Positions 1 through 9,205 are shown, numbered from the stretch's first letter. The stretch is DNA of 64,000 nucleotides from Lewinellaceae bacterium SD302 (GCA_002591745.1 PDLQ01000012.1:1-64000), one strand, 5' to 3'. Made by a program: numbers and translations. Notes: generated by a model from the letters alone, not told the origin.

Positions 1-165
1 AGTATTCTGAAAAGCAAAAATCGTTTTGGACGCTATTATCGCCATAAAACACAAGGAGAAAACAAGCTTCACCTTATTGCGGTGAACAACTTACGCAACA
101 AGATGATTCATACCGTAATAGCGTGCTTAAGAAATGAGGTTATGTATGATGAAAATTATGCATAA
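1..165 (+). CDS. C-terminal fragment of an IS110-like transposase
   Basis: An open frame enters from the left edge and stops at TAA 163-165, giving 54 residues. It contains a KNRFGRYYRHK stretch and then GENKLHLIAVNNLRNKMIH, which resembles the C-terminal end of IS110/IS116/IS902 transposases (a basic RYY segment, GKNK, then NAIRNKLIH). IS110 enzymes have a DEDD catalytic domain and a C-terminal serine domain; only the extreme tail is visible here, so neither can be checked. The 80 bases that follow (166-245) would contain the right end of the element and lead into the terminator of rocD. Family assignment is by pattern recognition; an unrelated transposase is possible. Confidence 0.6.
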   Translation, partial: SILKSKNRFGRYYRHKTQGENKLHLIAVNNLRNKMIHTVIACLRNEVMYDENYA

Positions 166-190
166 ACACTTGCACAAACCATAGCAATCC

Positions 191-205
191 AAAAGGGCTT
201 CGCCC
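191..205 (-). terminator. possible short terminator of rocD
   Basis: On the minus strand the sequence reads GGGCGAAGCCCTTTT, a 4-bp GC stem with a GAA loop followed by four T, about 40 bases past the rocD stop codon. The stem is short, so this is only a candidate. Confidence 0.35.
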
Positions 206-245
206 GTCCAAGAGCCGCAGGCGTCCAAAAGCGAGGAACGAACGT

Positions 246-1547
246 CTACAACTTAGCGTCCATCTCCTCCACTACGGAACGAATCATACCTACACATTCC
301 TCAATCTGTTCTTTCATGATCACCAGTGGTGGTGCGAAGCGGATAATATTCCCGTGAGTCGGCTTGGCCAACATTCCTTTTTCGGCGAGTTTGACGCAGA
401 AATTCCAGGCCGTTTTACTTTCCGGGCTGTCGTTGATAACGATGGCATTCAGGAGACCTTTCCCACGAACCAGTTTCAGGAGCCCGGGATAATCATCGAC
501 TATCTTTTGTACTTCGGCGCGGAAGTGATGGCCGAGTTCGCGGGCGTTTTGGGTCAGTTTTTCATCGCGGATCACTTCCAGCGCTTCAGTAGCCACGGCA
601 CAGGCCAGTGGATTGCCCCCGAAGGTAGAGCCGTGTTGACCGGGCTGAATCACTTCCATGATCTCGTTATTTGCCAAAACGGCGGAAACGGGATAGGCAC
701 CCCCACTGAGGGCTTTACCCAGGATCAGCACATCCGGAGTTACGTAAGTTTCCGGCTGGCGTTCGCAGTGTCCCTGACAGGTACAATCGCCACAAATGCG
801 GAGTAGGGCTCCGGTACGGCCGATGCCGGTCTGAATCTCGTCCGCGATAAACAGGATGTTACGCTCGGCACAAAGTTCCTTAACGGCTTTGAGGTAGCCT
901 TCGGTGGGGACGAAAACGCCAGCCTCTCCCTGGATGGGCTCCAGCATGACGGCGGCAATCTTATCGGTGTCTTTGTCGAGTTCGGCGCGCATGGCCTCTA
1001 CATCGCTGTAAGGTACGCTGACGAAGCCGGGGGTGTAAGGACCAAAGTTCCCTTTGGCATCCGGGTCACTGGAAAAACTGATGATGGTGGTGGTGCGGCC
1101 GTGGAAATTCTGGCCTGCTACTACGATCTTTGCCTCGTTGCTCGGGATACCTTTTTTTTCGTAGCCCCACTTCCGGGCGATCTTTACGGCGGTTTCCACG
1201 GCTTCAGCGCCGGTATTCATCGGTAGTACTTTTTCAAGACCGAAGTAGTCGCTCAGATAACGCTCGTACTCGCCGAGCTGATCGTTGTAAAAGGCGCGGC
1301 TCGTGAGGGTCAGGGTACGCGCCTGTTCCACCAATTTGTTGATGATCCGAGGGTGGCAGTGCCCCTGGTTGACGGCGGAGTAGGCCGAAAGAAAATCGTA
1401 GTATTGCTTGCCCTCGGCGTCCCAGACGTGTACACCCTCGCCCCGGCTTAGTACCACGGGGAGCGGATGATAATTATGGGCACCGTACTGGTCTTCCAGT
1501 TTCATGTATTCGTCGGAAGAAAGTCGGGGCGTCGTGGCGGTTGTCAT
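246..1547 (-). CDS. rocD: ornithine--oxo-acid transaminase
   Basis: 433 residues, a class III PLP-dependent aminotransferase that converts ornithine and 2-oxoglutarate to glutamate semialdehyde and glutamate in arginine/proline catabolism; cytosolic. Visible family features: NTGAEAVETAVK (111-122), the GQNFHGRT phosphate-site loop (145-152), the cofactor aspartate in IADEIQTGIGRTG (234-246), and the Schiff-base lysine K278 in ILGKALSGG. Odd: between GALLR and PDVLILGK there is a short insertion with four cysteines, CGDCTCQGHC (252-261), where textbook homologues have only a few residues. It looks like a small metal site and is probably lineage-specific. The gene stands alone; the promoter is probably the TACATTTG at 1661-1668. 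Confidence 0.93.
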   Translation of the reverse strand: MTTATTPRLSSDEYMKLEDQYGAHNYHPLPVVLSRGEGVHVWDAEGKQYYDFLSAYSAVNQGHCHPRIINKLVEQARTLTLTSRAFYNDQLGEYERYLSDYFGLEKVLPMNTGAEAVETAVKIARKWGYEKKGIPSNEAKIVVAGQNFHGRTTTIISFSSDPDAKGNFGPYTPGFVSVPYSDVEAMRAELDKDTDKIAAVMLEPIQGEAGVFVPTEGYLKAVKELCAERNILFIADEIQTGIGRTGALLRICGDCTCQGHCERQPETYVTPDVLILGKALSGGAYPVSAVLANNEIMEVIQPGQHGSTFGGNPLACAVATEALEVIRDEKLTQNARELGHHFRAEVQKIVDDYPGLLKLVRGKGLLNAIVINDSPESKTAWNFCVKLAEKGMLAKPTHGNIIRFAPPLVIMKEQIEECVGMIRSVVEEMDAKL

Positions 1548-1660
1548 GGTCGGATCGGTTAAGGGCTTGTTAAAGAATATGCATTTCAGCGATTATCTGC
1601 ATCTAGTTCATGTGCAACGGAAATACTCGTTTTCGTTTTGCATGATGACAATCATTTCAG

Positions 1661-1668
1661 CAAATGTA
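1661..1668 (-). promoter_or_regulatory. candidate -7 promoter element for rocD
   Basis: The minus strand reads TACATTTG, matching the Bacteroidota -7 consensus TAnnTTTG, 114 bases upstream of the rocD start. The 300-base spacer 1548-1847 shows no other clear signal; no TAnnTTTG match is obvious for the plus-strand gene at 1848. Confidence 0.5.
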
Positions 1669-1847
1669 AGAACGTGGATAATACTATCTTACGTCCCGAA
1701 CGTTTAAAGAGCATAAATTTTAAATTATCATTGATAATTTTCGTGGGCTTGATAGAAAGGGTGTCGAAAGTGATTGACAAAGAGTGTCGTCATCATTTTT
1801 ATCAAGCTTTGATCCACGAAAATTACCAATGAAGCAACTACAATGCT

Positions 1848-2789
1848 ATGGAATCTGCCCTGCATCAAGAAAAGAACCTGAAGAGTCACCGGATCGGTAA
1901 ACGGGCCGCCACTATTGGTGGTGTAACCCTGGCCATTTTATTGTTAATTCCCATCTTTTTCTACCAGGATCCACCGCCGGGTCAGCCCGGTATTCTCGTC
2001 AACTTAGGACTTCCAGACCAGGGCCAGGGTGATGAAGATGCCCAGGCCGCCGCCGCTCAGCCGAGTGAATCCGAGCCGGAGCCCCCTACCCCCTCCGAAC
2101 CGGAAGTGGTCCCCCCCACCCCGGAACCAGAGCCGGAACCCGAACCCGCCCGGGCTGAGCCGCAACCTGAACCTGAGGTGGTCCAACAGGAAGACCCCAG
2201 CGCGGTAGCTTTAAGAAAAGCCAAAGAGAAAGCCGCCCAGGAAAAAGCCGATGCCGAGCGTAAAGCCCGGGAGGCCAAGATCGCCGCCGATCGCAAGGCT
2301 AAAGCCGAAGCTGATCGCAAAGCCCGCGAAGCTGCCGAAGCCGCCGCTAAAGCCGAAGCTGAACGTAAAGCGCGCGAAGATGCTGCTAACGCCACCAAGA
2401 GTCAGATCGGAGGTCTGTTCGGTGACGGAGCCGGCAAAGGGAATACGGGTACAGCGGGTAACCAGGGTGATCCTAATGGTGACCCTAACGCCAGTGCCGT
2501 CAGTGGTATCTCTACGGGTAACGGTAACGTATCTGGTCTGGGAGGGCGCAATATTGTAAGCGCACCACCGGTCACCGGACGTACCCAGGATGCGGGAACG
2601 GTCGTCGTCAAAATCTGCGTGGATTCAAATGGCAAGGTCGTCTCCGCCGATTATACCCAGAGCGGATCAGTGGGTGCTACGCCTCAGTTGAAGAGCCTGG
2701 CTCTGGAAAACGCCAAGAGATATAAGTTCTCCTCCGGTACGCTGGATAAGCAGTGTGGGCGAATCACTTATAAATTTAAGGTGCAATAG
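1848..2789 (+). CDS. TonB/TolA-like energy-transducer protein
   Basis: 313 residues with TonB-type architecture: a short basic N-terminus, one membrane anchor (about 20-39), a Pro/Glu-rich stretch (about 72-116) that could span the periplasm, an Ala/Lys/Glu helix (about 120-183) as in TolA, a Gly/Asn-rich linker, and a C-terminal domain (about 245-313) resembling TonB C-terminal folds. C257 and C303 could form a disulfide in that domain. TonB proteins transmit proton-motive force from ExbB/ExbD to outer-membrane receptors such as SusC. No exbB/exbD genes are adjacent, although in this phylum the transducer commonly sits beside them. The ATG at 1848 is the first in frame. Confidence 0.75.
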   Translation: MESALHQEKNLKSHRIGKRAATIGGVTLAILLLIPIFFYQDPPPGQPGILVNLGLPDQGQGDEDAQAAAAQPSESEPEPPTPSEPEVVPPTPEPEPEPEPARAEPQPEPEVVQQEDPSAVALRKAKEKAAQEKADAERKAREAKIAADRKAKAEADRKAREAAEAAAKAEAERKAREDAANATKSQIGGLFGDGAGKGNTGTAGNQGDPNGDPNASAVSGISTGNGNVSGLGGRNIVSAPPVTGRTQDAGTVVVKICVDSNGKVVSADYTQSGSVGATPQLKSLALENAKRYKFSSGTLDKQCGRITYKFKVQ

Positions 2790-2818
2790 CCTACCGGGAT
2801 AATCTCGCATAAAACCCT

Positions 2819-2827
2819 GCTACTTTG
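2819..2827 (+). repeat. GCTACTTTG motif, copy 1
   Basis: Part of CTGCTACTTTGAAGTC in the convergent spacer between the TonB-like gene and the minus-strand barrel protein. No plus-strand gene follows it closely; the palindrome 2848-2908 starts about 20 bases downstream. Confidence 0.8.
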
Positions 2828-2847
2828 AAGTCATAGAAAACAGATAG

Positions 2848-2908
2848 TATGATAGTGGGTAGTATGATAGTTTTGATCAACTGGACTAGCATACTACCCA
2901 CTATCATA
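2848..2908. repeat. perfect 19-bp inverted repeat between convergent genes
   Basis: Arms 2848-2866 (TATGATAGTGGGTAGTATG) and 2890-2908 are exact reverse complements around a 23-base loop that itself contains ATGATAG-like words. The right arm ends immediately before the stop codon of the minus-strand gene. There is no T tract, so it is not a canonical intrinsic terminator, but it could form a bidirectional 3' stem. Confidence 0.85.
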
Positions 2909-4636
2909 TTATTCACTCCCCTCCCCTTTCTTCTTCCACTGGAAAGCGTAGCCGTAAGATAGTTGTAGATTAAAGTCCTGGAAATCATTAATAGCTGAAT
3001 TATTGTTGACGTATGCAGCCATCAGACTCAATTGATGTGCTTGACCAATCTTGGCTGAAAGGCCCGTTTGAAAACGCAATACACCACTGGCCTCAAATAC
3101 TGGTGAACTGACCCGAGAATAAGCCACGGAGGAATTTAGTTTCACCTTCTCGCCAAACAATGGCCGCCCATAGCTAATGCTTGGACCAATCGTAGTGATG
3201 TTACCGATGCCGCCGGCGTTACGGTGCAACAGCATGCTTACAGTCAGGCTACTCTTACTTTGTTTGGGACGGTAGCTGTAGCTGACCAAACCCATTATGA
3301 AATTTGTATTCTGGCTGCTATCCACGGCTTCGTTGCGGATGGCATCAGCATTCTGCCAACTGGCGTTCGCGGAGACGACATGCTCACTTTGGTCGTCCAG
3401 TAAATAACTACCGCCGAGACTGAGATTGCGGTTGGTTTGTACGATGACGATGCTGTCCGTCAACACGAAAGCGGCGTTGATTGCCCGTAAACGATTGGTG
3501 GTGCTAAAGTTGGAAAAACTTAACTGGGTATTAAGGCGATCGGTAAAATTGGCCGCAAGTGATAACGAGCCGATGAAGCGGTTAAAACTGGTGTTATTTA
3601 CGTCACTTAAGTTGTTGCGCTGTACCCCCGCATTGAGCGCGAGTTGGTACTTTCCCTTTGCCAATGGTAAGGCCATCCGCCCGGTAAAATCCTCCAGGTC
3701 ATTTTGAAAATACAGTGAGCCCAAGGTGCGATATCCAGGATCAATGCGCTTGTATTGGAGACCGAACTGGGCTATTTTAGGCGTAAAATCCACCCCGATC
3801 TCGTAGGCATTGTGGAAACCCGTAGAAACAGTTGGCCGGTAAAATCCGTACATTTTTTGGCCAAAGGTTGGATCTAGCAATTCGTCGGTACGAGTATCTC
3901 TGGTCAGTGCAGTGCGGGCCACGAGCGCTCTGAAATTGAGCACTTCGGATATTTTTTGATTCACTTCCAGACTCAAGGCGAGATTTTCTTCCGGTTTGTC
4001 AAGGGTATCGGCGGTATTCGTAGCCAGGCTATTCGCTACATCACGGCCCAGGAAGGCAGATAGGGTCACCTGTGTTTTTTCGCCCTGGTAACCGACTTGC
4101 CCACCGCTACCAATACGGCGGTAACGGGACTCGATATTCTGGATACTACCTGCATTGGCGATTGTGGCACGGCGTAACCTGCCGTGAAAGGCGGATACCA
4201 GAAATTTGCCCGGTCGTAGCTCCATTCCCCCTCCTCGATAGGAAATACCCGTACTAGTATAAGGGCTCAGGTTCATACTGCGATCACCGCCATGAAGGGT
4301 AATCCAACGATAAGATGGACTGATGCCATAAAAGGAGTAAGCCGGCAGCCGGTAAACGTCGTTGCCATTAGCAAAGGCCGCGGTTAGAGGAGCCTGGATG
4401 CCGAGTATATCGAAATTAATGCCCGCACTGGCCTGCCAGGCGAAAGCTTGCTGACGGCGCATAATGCCGCTAATACTGTTGAAAGCAAAGCTAGTATTGA
4501 GATTTCCGGAAACGCGAAGAATGTCGCGTTCCGTCAGCCGTTGATTTATTTCAGACCAGAAAGATTCGACGTTCTGAGCGGAGATTGCCCCCCAACAGCT
4601 CAGGGAACAGAGGCAGATAAACAAAAAGCGTAGCAT
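2909..4636 (-). CDS. predicted outer-membrane beta-barrel protein, unknown function
   Basis: About 575 residues. I place the start at the ATG at 4636 because it directly begins a signal peptide (MLRFLFICLCSLSCWGAISA); the open frame extends to 4663. The mature part is rich in alternating hydrophobic/aromatic strands and ends with LQLSYGYAFQW followed by a short charged tail, consistent with a large outer-membrane barrel. A segment near the N-terminus with YSFYGISPSYRW and GGGMELRPGKF resembles conserved stretches I associate with Bacteroidota outer-membrane proteins of unknown role, but I cannot name the family. The gene is alone and convergent with the TonB-like gene. Confidence 0.6.
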   Translation of the reverse strand: MLRFLFICLCSLSCWGAISAQNVESFWSEINQRLTERDILRVSGNLNTSFAFNSISGIMRRQQAFAWQASAGINFDILGIQAPLTAAFANGNDVYRLPAYSFYGISPSYRWITLHGGDRSMNLSPYTSTGISYRGGGMELRPGKFLVSAFHGRLRRATIANAGSIQNIESRYRRIGSGGQVGYQGEKTQVTLSAFLGRDVANSLATNTADTLDKPEENLALSLEVNQKISEVLNFRALVARTALTRDTRTDELLDPTFGQKMYGFYRPTVSTGFHNAYEIGVDFTPKIAQFGLQYKRIDPGYRTLGSLYFQNDLEDFTGRMALPLAKGKYQLALNAGVQRNNLSDVNNTSFNRFIGSLSLAANFTDRLNTQLSFSNFSTTNRLRAINAAFVLTDSIVIVQTNRNLSLGGSYLLDDQSEHVVSANASWQNADAIRNEAVDSSQNTNFIMGLVSYSYRPKQSKSSLTVSMLLHRNAGGIGNITTIGPSISYGRPLFGEKVKLNSSVAYSRVSSPVFEASGVLRFQTGLSAKIGQAHQLSLMAAYVNNNSAINDFQDFNLQLSYGYAFQWKKKGEGSE

Positions 4637-4776
4637 AGAGAGATAAAAGTGAACGCTGGGCAATTAGGGTAATACGACATGAAGATAGTTGTTTTTCAAT
4701 CGACGATAAAAACCGTTATAAAAGATTACCCATCTTTCGGATAGTAGTTGCGAGGTATCCGTCATCGGGTTCATTA

Positions 4777-5053
4777 ATGAAAAATCTGATATTTCAATTG
4801 ATTTTTCTGCTTCCGATGCCTCTAGTTACTCCATTGACCCCAGGTTTTCCGGAGTATCGACGGAGCGCCCATCACCACACTAAGAACACTCAAATTGGAT
4901 GAGCCCGAGCTAAATGAACTGGGCACTCAGCGTTTTGAATTCGTAGACACAGAACTACGCTCCGGCAATCGGGCAACGTATCGGATACTGGCGCGTTATC
5001 CAGACGGAGATTTCACGCCACTCACCGATCCTATTGAACTAATTATCAAATAA
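4777..5053 (+). pseudogene. frameshifted remnant of a small secreted protein
   Basis: An ATG at 4777 opens a clear signal peptide (MKNLIFQLIFLLPMPLV). That frame breaks down within about 30 codons (YRRSAHHHTKNTQIG then stop at about 4902). From about 4838, the frame shifted by one base encodes a convincing extracellular-domain tail, GAPITTLRTLKLDEPELNEL ... TYRILARYPDGDFTPL, ending at TAA 5051-5053. A single indel around 4841-4861 would join the two. The stop lies 5 bases before the next gene, as in an operon. It may be a real pseudogene, an internal deletion or a sequencing error. Confidence 0.55.
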
Positions 5054-5058
5054 CCGAC

Positions 5059-5760
5059 ATGCGCCTTTTCAATATTGTACTATTTCTTATTTGCTTCGCA
5101 GCCGGTTCAATTTTTGCCCAGCCCAGCTTGGTGATGAGCCGTAGCCTGAATGGAACCGACCAGGAGCAATATCGTATGATTCGTGAGTTGAGACAATTTT
5201 CTCCGGAAGATTTTACGGAAGCAGATAAAAATAGAATTGCCGAGAAAATATTGAATGAGGAAACTATTCAGTTAACGGATTACTTTATGCTGGCCGGATA
5301 CCTGAAACTATTCTCGGCATTAAGTGAGGTGGACCGCGAGCGACTACGCACGGAAAAACTGAAACGTAGTTATGGCTTGGCAATGGTGAGGGCCGGTGAT
5401 GAGTCAAAGGCAAGGGTTCTTCTGAAGAACTTACGAGGACTGGAATACAATGATGATTTCACCTATGACTTGGTTCCTTTGCTAACCTACACCCGTAATC
5501 GTGAAATCTTCGATTACCTCATCGAGCTTACCCTGCGGCCCAACCAAAATTGCCTTCCACCCGACCCGCACGCCGAGGGCAGCATCGATTGCGGCTACCG
5601 CATGATGGAGTCCTTGGCTCCCGTATTAAGAGACTTTCCATTCGAGTTGGGCCCGAGCGGTGACCTGGAAGTCGATGACTACCCCGCAGCATTGAAAGAA
5701 GTTCGGATTTGGCTGAAACGGCATCGGCAAGACTACGAGATTTTAGTTGATCATTACTAA
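5059..5760 (+). CDS. secreted protein of unknown function
   Basis: 233 residues with a clear signal peptide (MRLFNIVLFLICFAAGSIFA, cleavage before Q21). The mature part is mostly helical and polar, with no motif I recognise. The only cysteines outside the signal are C174 and C187, flanking a Pro/Gly segment (NCLPPDPHAEGSIDCGY), which could form a disulfide. It starts 5 bases after the stop of the frameshifted remnant, so both were probably one transcription unit. The 261-base spacer behind it (5761-6021) holds an imperfect hairpin (CGCTGTTAGAAA with TTTCTAGCAGCG) and one GCTACTTTG motif copy. Confidence 0.6.
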   Translation: MRLFNIVLFLICFAAGSIFAQPSLVMSRSLNGTDQEQYRMIRELRQFSPEDFTEADKNRIAEKILNEETIQLTDYFMLAGYLKLFSALSEVDRERLRTEKLKRSYGLAMVRAGDESKARVLLKNLRGLEYNDDFTYDLVPLLTYTRNREIFDYLIELTLRPNQNCLPPDPHAEGSIDCGYRMMESLAPVLRDFPFELGPSGDLEVDDYPAALKEVRIWLKRHRQDYEILVDHY

Positions 5761-5908
5761 GGGGTATAAAGTATAGATCGCTCCTACGTCGCTGTTAGAA
5801 AATAGAATACAGACTACAATTTAAGCCTGTACGCGTATCTTGAGTGCGGGAAAGCGGAAGTCTATTTTATATGCTCTGATTTCTAGCAGCGCAGCGGTCT
5901 TTTGACTT

Positions 5909-5917
5909 CAAAGTAGC
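5909..5917 (-). repeat. GCTACTTTG motif, copy 2
   Basis: Minus strand reads GCATTGCTACTTTGAAGTC. It points toward the 3' end of the plus-strand gene 5059-5760, so no sense gene lies downstream. It sits right after the imperfect hairpin in the same spacer. Confidence 0.8.
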
Positions 5918-6021
5918 AATGCTCCCTAAAAACATCAACCGTAGGGGCAACCGATGAACAACTACATCGTCTCTTTATAACTGCCCCCATCTTTTATCCT
6001 AATAAAACTCCCCCACCCATT

Positions 6022-8256
6022 ATGACGTTCGCTACTATGAATTCCTCGCTAAGCCGCTGGGCAACTCTACTACTGGCAATTTTGCTGGTGAGTTGTAATG
6101 CGGAAAACGCGACCAATACACCCGACGATACTAATACGATGACCCCATCAGAAATGTACGGCAAGCTGGACCTCCCCCAGCCCGAAGCCGCCAAAAAGCC
6201 CCACGAAATGACCATCCACGGCGACACCCGCGTGGATGACTACTACTGGATGAAGCTGACCGACGAGCAGAAAAATGCGGAAGACCCGGACGAGCAAACG
6301 ACCGAAGTTCTGGCCTACCTGAACGCCGAAAACGACTACTTCGACCAGATGACCGCTCACATGAGTGACCTGAAGGAAACCATTTTCCAGGAGATCAAGG
6401 GACGAATCAAGGAGACGGACGAAAGTGTACCTTACAAGGTTCGTGATTACTACTACATCACCCGCTACGAAGAAGGTAAAGAATACCCCATCTACAGCCG
6501 GAAAGCTGGCTCCCTGGACGCCGATGAGGAAATCATGATGGATGTCAACGAAATGGCGGAAGGCCACGATTACTACGCCCTGGGCGGTAATAACGTGAGC
6601 ATGGACAATCGCTACGTCGCCTTCGGGGTAGATACGGTAAGTCGCCGCCAATACACCATCCGCGTCAAGGATCTTCAGACCGGAGAAATGCTCAACGACG
6701 TGATTCCGAACACCACCGGCGGCTCCACCTGGAGCAACGACGGTCAGTATCTGTTCTATACGGTCAAAGAGCCCGTATCTCTGCGCTCTTACCGCATCTA
6801 CCGCCACAAGATCGGCACCCCGACCCAGGAAGACGTAATGATCTTCGAGGAAGAGGATGAAACTTTCAGCGCCTTCGTTTACAAATCCAAATCGGACAAA
6901 TACCTGATCCTGGGCTCTTACCAGACCTTGAGCACCGAGTTTCAAATCCTGGAAGCGGATAACCCAACTGGTGAGTTTCGTATGTTCCAGCCCAGAGAAC
7001 GGGGTCTGGAGTACGGCATCGCTCATTACGGTGACAAGTTCTACATCCGCACCAACCTGGATGCCAAGAACTTCCAGTTAATGAGCACCCCCGAAACCGC
7101 CACCACCAAAGACAACTGGGAAACGGTGATCGGTAACCGCGACGATGTACTACTGGAAGGCATCGATATCTTCAAAGACTACTTGGTCGTCAGCGAACGC
7201 AAAGCCGGACTAACCAACATCCGTGTTATGCCCTGGGAAGGTGAAGAACACTACCTGGAATTCAATGATCCGGCATACGTGGCCGGTACCAGCGCCAATC
7301 CGGAATTCGATACCGATGTCTTGCGCTACCGCTACCAGAGTCTGACGACGCCTTCTACCGTCTATGACTACAACATGAACTCCAAAGAGCAGGAACTGCT
7401 CAAGCAGCAGGAAGTACTAGGTGGTTTTGATGCCTCCGAATACCAAAGCGAGCGCATTATGGCCAAAGCGCGTGACGGTGCCGAGGTGCCCGTGAGCATT
7501 GTATACAAGAAAGGTACGCCAAAAGACGGTAGCGCTCCACTGCTTCTTTATGCCTACGGCAGCTATGGTTACAGCATGGACCCCAGCTTCAGTATCTCCC
7601 GCCTCAGCCTGCTGGACCGGGGCTTTATCTACGCCATCGCCCACATTCGTGGTGGAGAGGAAATGGGCCGCAACTGGTACGAAGACGGCAAGATGATGAA
7701 CAAGATGAATACCTTCACCGACTTCATCGACGTGGGTAAAGTACTGGTTGAGAAAGACTACACCCAAAATGATCGCCTCTTTGCCATGGGCGGTAGTGCC
7801 GGCGGTCTGCTGATGGGTGCTATCATAAACCTGGCCCCCGATATGTGGAAAGGCGTAGTAGCCGCTGTGCCCTTTGTGGACGTAGTAACCACAATGTTGG
7901 ACGAAACCATTCCACTTACTACGGGAGAGTACGATGAGTGGGGTAACCCCAACGAAGAAGCGGCCTATAAATACATGCTCAGTTACAGTCCCTACGACAA
8001 CGTAGAAGCCAAGGATTACCCGGCGATGCTGGTCACGACCGGATTGCACGACAGCCAAGTACAGTACTGGGAACCGGCCAAGTGGGTAGCCAAGCTTCGG
8101 GAAATGAAAACGGATCAGAACCCATTGCTGATGCACACCAATATGGAAGCCGGCCACGGAGGTGCTTCCGGCCGATTCAAAAGGCTGCGTGAAGTGGCCC
8201 GGGATTATGCTTTCTTTGTTGATCTGGCGGGGAAAGGCGAAGTGAATAGCAAATAA
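6022..8256 (+). CDS. oligopeptidase B-like S9 serine peptidase, lipoprotein
   Basis: 744 residues from the ATG at 6022 (ATG 6037 is an equally good start). It is a prolyl-oligopeptidase-family (S9A) enzyme: an N-terminal beta-propeller, then an alpha/beta-hydrolase domain from about 480. Catalytic triad from the sequence: S592 in GGSAGG, D677 in GLHDSQV, H712 in EAGHGG. RGGEEMGRNWYEDGK and the EYDEWGNP stretch are typical of oligopeptidase B (cleavage after Lys/Arg in short peptides). A lipobox LLVSC at C25 indicates an exported lipoprotein, unlike the cytosolic enterobacterial enzyme. It is transcribed alone and followed by a strong terminator. Confidence 0.9.
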   Translation: MTFATMNSSLSRWATLLLAILLVSCNAENATNTPDDTNTMTPSEMYGKLDLPQPEAAKKPHEMTIHGDTRVDDYYWMKLTDEQKNAEDPDEQTTEVLAYLNAENDYFDQMTAHMSDLKETIFQEIKGRIKETDESVPYKVRDYYYITRYEEGKEYPIYSRKAGSLDADEEIMMDVNEMAEGHDYYALGGNNVSMDNRYVAFGVDTVSRRQYTIRVKDLQTGEMLNDVIPNTTGGSTWSNDGQYLFYTVKEPVSLRSYRIYRHKIGTPTQEDVMIFEEEDETFSAFVYKSKSDKYLILGSYQTLSTEFQILEADNPTGEFRMFQPRERGLEYGIAHYGDKFYIRTNLDAKNFQLMSTPETATTKDNWETVIGNRDDVLLEGIDIFKDYLVVSERKAGLTNIRVMPWEGEEHYLEFNDPAYVAGTSANPEFDTDVLRYRYQSLTTPSTVYDYNMNSKEQELLKQQEVLGGFDASEYQSERIMAKARDGAEVPVSIVYKKGTPKDGSAPLLLYAYGSYGYSMDPSFSISRLSLLDRGFIYAIAHIRGGEEMGRNWYEDGKMMNKMNTFTDFIDVGKVLVEKDYTQNDRLFAMGGSAGGLLMGAIINLAPDMWKGVVAAVPFVDVVTTMLDETIPLTTGEYDEWGNPNEEAAYKYMLSYSPYDNVEAKDYPAMLVTTGLHDSQVQYWEPAKWVAKLREMKTDQNPLLMHTNMEAGHGGASGRFKRLREVARDYAFFVDLAGKGEVNSK

Positions 8257-8283
8257 TTTCCAATCTTAGCGTTACCGCTCCAA

Positions 8284-8318
8284 GCCCCCCGTAGCTAGTG
8301 ATACGGGGGGCTTTTTTT
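8284..8318 (+). terminator. intrinsic terminator of the S9 peptidase gene
   Basis: GCCCCCCGTA pairs with TACGGGGGGC, followed by seven T, 27 bases past the stop codon. Confidence 0.9.
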
Positions 8319-8341
8319 CACTCTAAAGCACTTACACTCCT

Positions 8342-9205
8342 TTGTCCTTCCTCTCTAAACCATATCCGGCTCCCGATACCCGCATTTTCAAAATAGCTTT
8401 GGTTAGCCTTGGGCTGGGCGCTTTTGTCGCTCTCTTTCTGATTCTTTTCAAACCATTCGATACCAGCGAGGCTACCATGCCGGGGCTTAATCTTTTCCTG
8501 GGTGGTTATGGAATTGTAGTAGCAGCAGTGACCTTCATACCCACATATTTAATGAGTGTCTTAGCGCCCAATCAGATAACGGAGGACCGCTGGACGATCG
8601 GTCGACAGATACTCTACCTATTCATCATTATCGGACTGGGCATCTCGGCCTCTTATTTCTACCTCTTGTTGTCCGGGGGTACACCCAATTGGACCGATTA
8701 CTTCTATTTCTTCCGCAACGGATTACTGGTTGCCTCCTTTCCCATCGTGATCTTAACGCTACTCGATTACATCCGTAAATTGCGGTATTACGAGTCCGGC
8801 GCGGAGCAACTGAACGCGCAGCGTACTCCTTCTACTGTCCCAGCCGCGTCAGCGAATACAATTGAACTTACCGATAGCCAGGGACGGATAGAACTAAAGC
8901 TTAGCCCGAACGACCTGTGGTGTCTCCATAGTGACGGCAATTACGTGGAAGTTTGGACAATCGACCAGGACAAACAAGGTCACGAGCGGACGCTGATCCG
9001 TAACACCATTTCCGAACTGAGTAGTCAGTTGCCGGTTGATTCCAATTTCATCCTCTGCCACCGTTCCTGGGTGGTCAATATTGACTTGGTGGAGAGCGTT
9101 TCCGGTAACGCTCAGGGATATCGCTTACACCGGGAAAATGCACCTACGGTGGTGGTGGCACGGGGGCGTTCCAAGGAAGTCATGGCGGCTATTCAACAAG
9201 ATTAG
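8342..9205 (+). CDS. membrane-anchored LytTR-domain transcriptional regulator
   Basis: 287 residues. The N-terminal half has four predicted membrane helices (about 16-37, 50-73, 86-108, 124-142). After a Ser/Ala/Pro linker (about 155-168) comes a LytTR DNA-binding domain (about 185-285): DLWCLHSDGNYVEVW, TLIRNTISELSSQL, FILCHRSWVVNIDLV. There is no response-receiver domain, so it presumably senses a membrane signal directly. The start is TTG (8342); the next in-frame ATG would remove the first helix. It begins just after the strong terminator, so it has its own promoter, not obvious in sequence. Targets unknown; the CPBP protease gene follows 157 bases later. Confidence 0.85.
   Translation: MSFLSKPYPAPDTRIFKIALVSLGLGAFVALFLILFKPFDTSEATMPGLNLFLGGYGIVVAAVTFIPTYLMSVLAPNQITEDRWTIGRQILYLFIIIGLGISASYFYLLLSGGTPNWTDYFYFFRNGLLVASFPIVILTLLDYIRKLRYYESGAEQLNAQRTPSTVPAASANTIELTDSQGRIELKLSPNDLWCLHSDGNYVEVWTIDQDKQGHERTLIRNTISELSSQLPVDSNFILCHRSWVVNIDLVESVSGNAQGYRLHRENAPTVVVARGRSKEVMAAIQQD

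Noticed and set aside
6148-8157. Two long minus-strand frames (292 and 246 codons)
   Set aside because: They mirror the well-supported S9 peptidase gene and have biased, repetitive composition (Val/Gly/His) typical of antisense frames.
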